A stretch of DNA of 64,000 nucleotides, taken from Serripes groenlandicus. Taxonomy: Eukaryota > Mollusca > Bivalvia > Cardiida > Cardiidae. The stretch's first letter is position 1. Every line of letters starts with the position of its first letter. The stretch is taken from assembly GCA_031761405.1 (NCBI GenBank), contig JASEVX010000008.1, positions 42,139,241-42,203,240 of the forward strand, written 5' to 3'. The position numbers and the translations under genes were made by a program. The notes beneath the pieces are model-generated. The model saw nothing but the letters and a program-made list of their open reading frames with translations, was not told the origin of the DNA and made no database searches. Positions 22,901 to 34,900 of the stretch are shown here, in pieces.

Positions 22901-25900
22901 ATGATGAAAACCTCATCTGAAGGTTAAGGGTATGTGGGAATGGGGACTAATTTTGTGTTTGTGTGTCATTTAATAACAAATTTCATGTCACCAAGTACTT
23001 CTATAGTTTCAAAACAAATCAGGAGAAACATTTTATGAAACATTTTGAACTTCATGTACATGTACACGCATCATTATCTGATATAAATATACACTGTTCA
23101 GCAAGAGCATTGTGAAAGCCTATGGAAATAAATTGCAAACACATGTGCTGGCTGATCTGGATCTACAGTGGCTGAAAGGGTCATATGCTTAACTTCCCTG
23201 CAGCCTAGCTTATATAAATTTCTGTCATTTTTTGTCAAAATGTGGGTTTTTTCCTTAATAAATGTCCAGATTTGATGAACAATCTAATTACGTGTTTGTA
23301 GGAGATTATTCAGGACAAATATCTGTGCTGAAAATTAATAATCAAACTTTCGACTTGATAACAACTTTAAAAGGACACTCAGGTTAGTGATTACTATCAT
23401 TGGTTGCCCAATTTAACCCTTTCCCTCATATGACAACAAATCTGCAGCAGACAACTTTGAAAACATCTAAGCAAAAATATAGTTAATATTTATAAATGAA
23501 GGTGAAATTAATGAAAAAAAATTCTGAACAGTTTTGCCTTTTGTCACAATGGTTTCAAAAGTTGTCTGCTTCAGAGGACTCAGAAAGCATCTATATGTCG
23601 AAAAGGTTTAACCCTTTCCCTGATACGACAATTCTGCAGCAGACGACTTTGAACGTATTTTGTCAAAAAATAGAAAATCTCTATAATTGTACGGATAACC
23701 TATGACGAAAAGTGGAAAACATTGTGGCAAATGGAGAAATTGCTCGTTTCGAGCAATTTCTTCTTTTGTCACTATGTATTTAAAAAGCCGTCTGCTGCAG
23801 AGGCGTCAGAAAGAGCCTATTTGAGGGAAAGGGTTAAGCTTTATTGTTTACAACCAAATTGATAAAGTTAATCAGTTGTTTTTGTGTTGTTTAACCCTTA
23901 ACAGGATAACGCTTATGGGTCTGACCATCTGTCTGTCTCTCTGTCCATCATGCTTTGACTTAACCCTTTCCAACATACAGACGCTTTCTGATGCCTCTGT
24001 AGCAGACGACTTTTGAAAACATTTTGTGCGACACGGAAATGATTTTTTATTCTTCCCCAATGTTTCCAAAAAATTTCCTTTTCTCTTAATGTTTTCAACT
24101 CTATTTGAGGATTACACTCTCCTTTAACCCTTTCCCACATACAAAAAATTTGCAGCAGACGACTTTGAAAACGTTCAGGCAAAAGCATAGAAAATCCCTT
24201 TAAATGAAAGAACAATAATTGAATAGAGATGAAAACATGGTGACAAAAGGAGAAATTGCTTGTTTTGAGCAATTTCTTCTTTTGTTGCCATGTTTTCAAA
24301 AAGCTGTCAGATGAAGAGGCGTCAGAAAGCATCTATATGAGGGATATATGAGGGTATTTGTTGTATGTGGGACATAGCCTGGCACGCTATCTTAAAAAAA
24401 AAAGAGAAAAAATGTATATTCTATTATATATAAAGGGGTTCTAACTTCCTTGTCAGAAGGATTTGTTTTCATTTAGGTTTGTTGCAAATTCAAAAAGCAA
24501 CGATTGAAACTGGTCACAAGGATTTTATCCACAAACAAATAGTTTACCAACAGGAGACTTTCAATCAAACACTAAAGATGAAATTTGAATGAATGGACAT
24601 GAGTCTGCAACCTCCGTTTTACAGTCGAAGGTTTAAAGGAGAGCTCTGATTAGTCGTTTCAGGTTAAGTGACCAATGAAATAACCTGTTACGATAAGGAT
24701 CAAAGTGAAAACAATATCAGAAAAACTTTAATTTTTTGAACATACACATATTTTATGTGTCCATGAATATACAAAATGCGCGTTGCAGACACTTTTTCTT
24801 TTAAGTAGCGTTTCAAACCCCTATGTGTGGGTCTGTGAAAACGGTTAATTGGATACTACTTCTCTGACGTGTCTTCCTGCAGAACACCCATGTTTAATGC
24901 TTTTCACAAACAGTTGACTTTGAAAGCATAAAGCATATAGCTTTAAATAAAGATATTATTATTGAAATAAATTGAAAATATGGTAGCTAAATGAGAAAAT
25001 GTTCAGCAATTTTTCCTTTTGCCAAAATGTTTTTAAAAGTCACCTGCATGTTGAAAAGGGTTTACAAAAATAGTTTTATCAAACATTTCTGACAATTTGT
25101 TTGCAGAAAAGTCAGATGCAACAGAAGTCTTCTGAAAACATGGGAATAGGAGAAATTGCTCAAAATGAGAAATTTCTCAATTTGCCATAATGATTTCAAC
25201 TCTTTTAACTAGTTATGCTTTCATTTATAGAAATTTTCTATATTTTAGGCTAGACTTTTCAAAGTTGTCTGCTGCCTTATTACTGTATGTGCAAAAAAAG
25301 GTTATGTCAAACAGTATTTTTGGATCATTTTACCCAACAGGTAGTGTTCGAAGTTTAGCGTGGGATGTTAGTCAGAGTTTGTTATTTTCTGGAAGTTATG
25401 ATCAGTCCATTATAGTGTGGGACATAGGGGGACGAAAAGGAACAGCATTTGAATTACAAGGCCACCAGTAAGTAGTTTAGGTTCAGAGTTTCATTAAGAG
25501 GGTTTATGTGGCCAAATTGATGGCCCCAAACACATTTCTGGTCAGCTCAAGTCTGTCCATATTAAAATATTTGCTGGTAAATAATTGAAAGAATTGTTAT
25601 CAAAAAGAGCAACAAATGTGATGATCCTCTATAATGTACTTTGTCTGAACGCTCTGTCTCTTAATTTCGCAATTTAGCCTTTCACTTAATTTCTTAATTG
25701 AATCCCTTAAATTTCTTAGCCCTTAGCTACATACTCCAATCTGCGGCAGCCAACTTAAAAAATACATTGGCAAAATAATGGAAGATGTGTATAAATAACA
25801 GAGAGGATATTACATGAGTGGTCATTCAATACGACATTTTATTAAACGAGTTTTCTAAAATTGATAAAAACGACCCTTGGCGAGTTTTAAGCAATTTTAG

Positions 25901-28900
25901 AAAACGAGTTTAATAAAATGTTGTATTGAATGACAACTCATGTAATATCCTCTATTTATATCATAAATTCCAATTCGACGATTATTAGCGCAAAATATAT
26001 TTAACGTCGCTATATAGCGCGGTCATTTTCAATGCTTTTCATTATGACGTTACGTAGCATTGTTATTACACTAGTTGAATACGCAATTTATACAATGGCT
26101 TTATTACACTCCAGACGACGTCATTTATGATATAAAAAGTATTATTATTGAATATAATAAATAATAAAAATTGCTCATTATTATGTTTTCAAGTTAGTCA
26201 CAGAAACTTTAATGGAGCTTTCACAAACATTTGAAACTTTGATTAGATTGCATGTATGATATGAAAGGACATTCATTTACGTATAATATATTACGTCACA
26301 ATGCATCTTCGCCTCTGACATGAAAACACAATACTAACAGCTACTTCAATTAAAATATATATTGTCTTTTCTGAAAAATGACATCAATTTTCATTGTTTG
26401 AATGTGTTATATATAATTCCATAATTTGATATAAACAATAATTGTACCCCCTTCGAAGAAGAGGGGGGTATATAGGAGTCACTGTGTCGGGCTGTCGGTC
26501 GGTCGGAAGCCATATTTTGTCCGGCCTATTTCTTACAAACCACTGGGTGGAATTCAATAACATTTTACATGGAGCTTCTATACCAAGAGGAGATGTGCAT
26601 ATCCTAAAGGGGTTACAATTGCATGATATTTTACAGAGTTATTGCCCTTTTACTAATTAAGTTATGGTGTAGGTCAAGGTGCAGTTTAGGGGGTCTTTAT
26701 CATCTTCAGTGATAGTTCTAGTTCTTCTTCATTGCGATTTTACTCACTAATAGTAAACTCATGCTGCCACACTTGTTTGTTACATGTTCAGATTAGCGGT
26801 ATGTTGGAAAGAGTTATGATGGTGCTGTGTAGCTTTGCCAAAGACGATTGTTTTTGAATCCACAAAGTAAAACCAAACTTAAAGCCCTTGGCAAGAAAAT
26901 TATAGGGCTTGCATATTTAAATTATTTGACCTACCTACACCCATATAACCATGAACCAACTAAGTGGTGTAGTTGTTAGCGCTTCTGCCTCTGGTTGGGT
27001 CATACCAATTAATTGGTTGTAATGGTTTCCCTCCTTGATGCTCAATGTTGTAGGGATATCATTTCAACTGATGCACTGGTATCAGGAGATATTGTAGAAA
27101 GTGGCATAAAATACCATAAAAGCAAATGAAACTTTATAGGTATATAAAGCACCTTGGTTATACCCGAGTTAACCCTTTCCCTCATACAACAATTCTGCAG
27201 CAGACGACAAAAAATAGAAAAACTCTATAATTGAATGGATAACCTATGACTAAAAGTGGAAAACATTGTTGCAAAAGGAGAAATTGCTCGTTTTGAGCAA
27301 TTTCTTCTTTTGTAACTATGTTTTCAAAAAGATGTTTGCTGCAGAGGCGTCAGAAAGCGTCTATATGAGGTAAAGGGTTGAGGCATTTGAAATGAAAATT
27401 GAAACTTTGTGTCATGTATATCTCCTAAAGTATTTGACAGTCATTCGCCTTATCTGTTTGTTTAAAACCAACTGTTCTAAATTCTCTATACCATAGTTAT
27501 AAAGAAGAGACAAGCTGTACAAAAACCCATTTATATGTTTTCTTATGTTTTAGTGAGAAGGTTCAGGCGCTGGCATATTCTGCCACGTCAAAACAGTTGA
27601 TATCAACAGCTGATGACAAAGTTATTGGTATATGGGATATGCTAGCGAAAAGAGAAGAGGTGAAATACTTCTCATTTTATACTTTATAAATATGCAAAAA
27701 CACTTATTGATTTTTACACAACTTCGGTGGTGTAGTTGTCGAGTGTCCACCTTGGGTGCAGGAGATCACTGGTTCGATCCCTGGTTGGGTCATACCAAAG
27801 ACTTTAAAAATGGTAGTTTAGCTACCCTCCTTTGCGCTCAGGGTTGCGAGGTTAGCTTTACGACTGTCTGGCTGGTGTCAGGATAAATGGACGGGTAGTA
27901 CTGCTCACTTACCCAGAAAATGCCGTTATATAACTGAAAAATTGTTAAAAAGGGCTGATAAAAACCAAATCAATCAATCTATTGGGACACCTGCTGCAGG
28001 CAGGCTTATATCATCTACTATTAGTGTCCGCTTTCTGACTTTAGAAAGCCTTATCCCGTAATGACCGGCGAGCCCCAGTAGCTCAATGGGTAGCGATGGG
28101 GATTATACATCCAGGAGATGTGATCGGGAGCCCCAAGTTTGCCAACATTCTTTCTGACGTTTGACAAGAGTGAATGCAACGAGCGTCATTCATCTTCCAC
28201 CAATTTGATAACCATCTATGTTGAATTCTCTGGATTCGCTTGTCTAGTTTTAAGATAATTTGGTAGAAATGGTCCTTGAGTGACCTTCTACAAGAAAATT
28301 TCAAGCCAGACGTCATCAGAAAAGGGACAAAATGACAAAACTTTAAAATTCAATTCTTATTAAAGTTCTCGTCCGATTTCAAGATAGTTTAGCAGAAATT
28401 TTCCTTAAGTGACACTATACATAATTTGTTCAAGCCGTATTTATTGGTTTAAAAAGATATCTGCCAGACAGTCAGAAAAGGGATAAACGGAACTTTAAGC
28501 TTAAATAAAAAACTTCTCCTAAACCATTGGACTGATATCAACCAAACTTCAAAGGATTGTTCCTGTGGTAGTCCTCTTTCAAATTGTTCAAAGATTTAAT
28601 GCATTAATACAAATGTCCTTTACTTGATCAAATAAATGTTTACCTATATTAGCAGTAGCCCTACTGTACTACATGTATCACTCAGGTGATCGATTTAGGG
28701 TCATCTTGGCCCTCTTGTTTAATCTAGAAATTCTGGTTTGAGATTTGCAAGTCAGAGTGTAACGCAGTAGAATTTTGCCCATGTTATTTGGGGTCCTAGA
28801 CGTGCTCGGTGACTAAGTCTGGTAACTCATGACTTGTAATTTATCAACTTCATGAAATTGATTTGACATGATTATTATTTCAAAGTAAATTTAAATCTAT

Positions 28901-31900
28901 ACTTGATACTATTGCATGATCTTAAGGATGTTGCTAAACAAACGATAAAAAAAAAAGAACCAAGATTTTAATATTTTTACCTCCCTTTAACACTTTCTCA
29001 CACACAGATGCTTTCTGACACCTCTGCAGCAGACAATATTTGAAAGCATTGTGGCAAAGGGAAAAATTTCTCATCATGACGAATTTTCATTTAGCCACAA
29101 TGTACTCTTTTCAATAATTATTCATTCATTTATAAAGATTTTCCACATTTTAACGAGATGTGTTCAAATTCGTCTGCTGTTGATTTCTAGTATGTGGGAA
29201 AGGGTTAATTTGATTGAGAGTAAAATTTCATATGTAATTGGTGAACAAAATCAATTAAGTGGCTTTCACCTTTAATTACAGACTCCAGAGTGGGAAGAAA
29301 ATGACATATGTCAGAAATGTTTAAAGCCATTTTTCTGGAACTTCCGCAAAATGTGGGAGAAAAGAACAATCGGTATACGACAGGTTTGTATAATAATTCT
29401 TTTGAAAGACTGCCTCGGTGGTGTTACCGTGTAATGGTAGAGCATCCCTCTCTGCTGAGAAAGGTTCCAGGTTCGATCCCTGGCAAATACTTTAAAAATG
29501 GTAGTAATGGCTTTCCCTCCTTAGTCCTCAGGATTATGGGGTTAGTATTACGACGGACTCGCTGATGTCAGGATATATGGTCAAGTAGTACTGATAAATT
29601 AATCAAGATAAACTGTGTTAAATTGCTGAAAGTGGCGTAAAGTGCTATCTAAATTATTGTTAAAAAACCCATAGATACAGTGGATGCCAAGAAATACACC
29701 ATGGTCAAGTGGTCAACCCCCTTTCCAATATACAACTAATCTGGGACAGACGACTTTGAAAATATCTAGACGAGAACGTGACACATTCAATAATTGAAGA
29801 ACAAATGATGAATAAAAAATAAAACATTGTTGTTGCAAAAGAAAAATTTGTTCATTTTGAGCAATTTTTCTTTTTGTCACAATGTCTTTTAAAAGTCATG
29901 TGATGCAGAGGCGTCAGAAAGTGTCTTGATGACTGTGGGAAAGGGTTAACTGTTGAGGTGTCCAATGATCAATCTTGTTCGGCAGAGAGTGTATCAGGGT
30001 GGAGGGCATATTTTGTCTCCTAGCACTGGTGAATCACCAAGAGCTCTTGGATAAGTGATAAAACATAATAAACATAGTTTAATTGTAATAGATAGCAATA
30101 AATATTTATTTAAATTCTGTACAAATAAGTTGAATATATTTTTTAAAAAACATTGTGGCAAAAGGAGACATTGCTCATTATGAGTTATTTCCTTTTGCCA
30201 CAATATTTTCAAAAGTTGTCTGTTGCAGATGAGTCTGCAAGTGGGAAAGGGTTAATTTTCACAAATAAGCAGTATTTAGCATTAATTTTATTTGAAAAAG
30301 GAAGAATCGATTTAATAGAAAAACAATAACTGATCTTTGGAGTTTGTAGTACACTGGTCTGTCAACTTCACTGCCTTGGTGATGTAGTGGTAGAGCATGT
30401 GCCTTGGTCGGGTGAGGTCGAAGTTTGTTCCCTGGCTGGGTTATACAAAAAGACCGTAAGAATAGTAATTATGACATTCCCTCAGGATTGTAGGATTAGC
30501 ATTACGACTAACTCGCCGGTATCAGGATGAATGGATCAGTATAACAGGTAACTTATCCAGGAAACGCCATGATATATCTGAAAAATTGTTGAAAGTGGTG
30601 TGAAGACACACAAATAATACAACAACAAAAATCAACTACAGAATGTTATCTTGCAGCACCATTGTAGAAAGTGTGGTAAGGCTGTTTGTGAGAAATGTAG
30701 TACGAAGAGATCCACCATCCCTCCCATGGGATACGAGTATGACGTTAGAGTGTGTGATGATTGTAGTGAAAAAATAACCGACGAAGAGTAAGTAAACAAT
30801 AGACAGAATTTGTTAACCCTTTCCCTCATATAGACGCTTTCTGACGCCTCTGCAGCAGACGGCTTTTTGAAAACATAGTGACAAAAGAAGAATTGCTCAA
30901 AACGAGCAATTTCTCCTTTTGCCACAATTTTTTCCACTTTAAGTCATAGGTTATCCATTCAATTATAGAGAAATATGTTCAAAGTCGTCTGCTGCAGAAT
31001 TGTCATATGAGGGAAAGGGTTAATCCTTTGTTATCTTGATAACTTTAGACATCTTTGTAGCAGCCACTTTTTAGCTCGTCTGTTTTTTTAAGGAAAAAAG
31101 TTTTAAGTTATTGTGATAGCGTTGGCATCGTCGTCTTGCTCTGCATTGTCCCAAAATTTTAGGCATACCTCATGACGTAAAAAAGACATTCCACATTTTC
31201 ATATGAAACATGGTACACATCTTCCTAGAGACAATACACATGTATATACCAATTCACATAACTCTGGCTTGAATAATTATTCAGTTATTTCCCTTGTTAA
31301 AAGTCAACAAGATAAACAGAGATGTAAATGGGAAAGGGCATATAGGATATCTTTGTTAAGCCTTTCACATATACAAACAATTAGCATCAGAGGACCTTGA
31401 AAACATCTAGGCAAATTTATTAAAAATCTCAATAAAGGAAAGTTTGATTATTGAAAATAATTGTAAACATTGTGGCAAAAGGTGAAATTGCTCACTATGA
31501 GCAATGTTTCCTTTTGTCACAATGCTTTAAAAAGTCATCTGCTGAAAAGGTGTCAGAAAGCGTCTGTCTGTATGTAGGTAAGCGTTAAGGCCTGGATGAG
31601 AAGTAAATAGGTCTTTACCCTTCAATATCTCTCTTTATACTAGGGATGGCAACGGTTACCGATATTACTAACCAGTTACTCGTACAATTGTGTAACCGGT
31701 TACCCGGTTAACCATATAGATTCATAGACAATAAATATCCCCTGTTTTAGTCGAATATGGTTGCGCATGTTACTGTTTCCACCAGTCCAAGACAGTTCAT
31801 TACCACACAAACTGCACTTGACTTTGTTATCATCAATACAGCGTTTTAAATACTTCCAGACAAAGGATGTAGCAGGCGGCATTATGGCAATATATTCTGT

Positions 31901-34900
31901 AGATCTTTCTTAACGAAGTGACTGTTATACGATTTATAATATGTCAAATGAAAGAGGTACATAGCTGCATATTTTTAAATACCAACTCATGGGAAAATGT
32001 GTTACAAACTTCAAATTACTCTTTAAATCTTCTAATCGTGTTGGTAAATAATAATTTACAAAAACAACAATTCAAATGTATCACACACTTACTCCAATTA
32101 GTTGACTTATCGAAACAGACTCCGAAAAGAATTAATAATTCATTATCTTATAACTTCTGCCTTTATTAGACATCAAACTTTTTTTAAAAGAATCAAAGCG
32201 TCCTGTAATTGACAATTATTCGATTAACACTACACAAACAAACGATCATCAATATAATCAAGTGCGGCTATTATCGCAGTAATGTAAACACTGGACGATC
32301 GAGGTGTGAATAATTAACCTCTCATGTCAGATACGTGTGACAAATTGAAAAGAACAGAATGTGAAACACAACTGTGTATATATTTTATTTTCTTCCGAGT
32401 ACTCGGTTACCGAAATTACTAACCGATTAATCGGAAGACGTACCGTTAACCGGGTAACCGATTAATCGTTGCCATCCCTACTTTATACACATTAAAAAAC
32501 CCATTTGTGTGTACTCAAACAATGTGTCTGGTTGATATGATTCTTTTGAGACACCACAATATACAGTTTGGAGCTCAAATAAGGAATTGTAGCTCAAATT
32601 ATGCCTCTGGATTCAAAATTGGCTCCAGCCGGGATGTCACCTGTTTTACATAGAGATATATATTGGGAAAACTTTGAAAAAAAAAAATCTTCTTGTCTGA
32701 AACCGAAAGGCCTAAAGCTTACATATTTGGTGAGTACAAAGGTCTAGTGGTCCTCTACTAAGATTGTTCAAATTATACCGCTGCGGTCATAGGCCTTCCC
32801 TCTGGGTTACCCGTTTTACATAGAGATATATAGGGGAAAACTTAGAAATACTAACTGGTACATAAACATTTCTTATGTGACCTTCTAAGTCATAGTAACT
32901 TGACAAAAGATAGACAACATAGGGTGTGGGTTTTTTGCTCTGTGGCAGCGGAGCTTTACTGGTCCTCTTGGGCCTTTTGTATTAGCTTACCTGGCCTCAA
33001 AATGAGTTATTGTGGTTGGCATGACATTACTTAACTCAAGTGAGCGATCCATGCCAACATGGCCCTCTTGTTTTACATTGCATATGCCATTTATTTGGAG
33101 TTCTGATTTCATAATAATTTCAATTTTAGAAGGGCACGCACCCCTGGCCATATTTCATATGAGCCGTTCCGCAAGAAAACCAACATCGTGAACTCTGCAT
33201 AAAGCATTGACTGGATCAGCCTAAGCATGCCGCGCAGGCTAACCCGGACAGACAATGTCCGCCTCCTGTGGATTTTCTGTTTCAGGAATCATTACTCTGT
33301 ATCGCTATACCCCTGATATGGAATGTGTCGGCCCGGATTAGCCTGCGCGGATTGCACAGGCTGATCTAGGTTGATACATTACGCACCATTATGTTGGTTT
33401 TCTCACGGAACGGCTCATATATTGTCTAGTCACTTAGGGATCATACACAGGTGTACTGTTGCCTTGATAAAACTGTTAAAAAAAGTTAATTAGTAAAATG
33501 TCTTTTATAGAAGCACACCCCTGCTAAGATTGTATGTGCCTTTTAGTCACACTGGGGTCATTGATAAGTGTATTAAAGCCTGGATATAACTGAAATAATG
33601 ATAAAAATAAAGTAAATTTGTAAACTGACTTCCTAGAAGGATTGGCACCTCAGGCCACACAGCATGTACTGAGTAGTTACCTAGGACCATTGATAAGTGT
33701 ACTGTTGCTTTGATATAACTTTAATGTATAAACTGTCGAAATGGTAGTTAACTTGTAAAATTTCTTTTCTAGAAAAGCAGCCCTGACTGCATTCGATGTA
33801 CTGGTAAATCAGACAGGAGCCATAGATAAGTGAACTGTTGCTGTGGCATAAGTTAAATACTGTTGAGGTAAAAAGAGTTAATTTGCAATGATTACAATTT
33901 CAGAAGGGCACCCCTAGCTACATTCCATGATGCTAAACACACTGTGACATACATGCATCTGGAAGAAACTAGGAAACTTTTACTCACTGTCGGGAAAGAT
34001 AGAGTCGTCAAGGTAAACATTCTTCTTAGATTTTGTATTCTTCTACAATTCATGTGCTACACTTCTAGCTATCTCTGTCTCTTGCTGTGACCAAGTAGCA
34101 AAAGCGAGACATAATTGCTGCTTTCTGACTGCGGCGTCAAACATTTGCTTATAGCTCGAAGTTAACATTTCGCTTTTTGTCCTTTTTGTCAATGATTACT
34201 AGTGCCTGTCAGGTCTTACAAACTTTGATCATAGCTACATCTAATGGCCTTCTTCAAATTGTATGCTGAAGATGCTGAGTGTGACCTTCTATTTGGGTTA
34301 AGAAACATAATTTTGGGGGATTTTGAGAAATGAACATAGCAGCTCTCATTTTTAACCAATATGCTTATTCTACTAGACAATATTGTTCTGATAGACAGAA
34401 TGCTTGGTCTACTAGATAGAATTCTTGTTTAACTTGACATAGTTCTTTTTCTTCTAGACACGATGATTGGTCTACTAGATAGAATTCAGGTTTAACTTGA
34501 CATAGTTCTTTTTCTACTAGACAAAATGCTTGGTCTACTAGATAGAATTCTTGTTTAACTTGACATAGTTCTTTGTCTACTAAACAAAATGCTTGGTCTA
34601 CTAGATAGAATTCTTGTTTAACTTGACATAGTTCTTTGTCTACTAAACAAAATGCTTGGTCTACTAGATAGAATTCTTGTTTAACTTGACATAGTTCTTT
34701 TTCTACTAGACAAAATGCTTGGTCTACTAGATAGAATTCTTGTTTAACTTGACATAGTTCTTTTTCTACTAGACAAAATGCTTGGTCTACTAGATAGAAT
34801 TCTTGTTTAACTTGACATAGTTCTTTGTCTACTATACAAAATGCTTGGTCTACTAGATAGAATTCTTGTTTAACTTGACATAGTTCTTTTTCTACTAGAC

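Noticed and set aside
23872..24332. Minus-strand open frames with [24 protein letters not shown] words
   Set aside because: The same peptide words appear at every TTAA-MITE copy; they are translations of the MITE arms.
31700..31882. Independent host BED-finger gene
   Set aside because: The frame lies inside hAT ends with an 8-bp duplication, so it is a transposase remnant.
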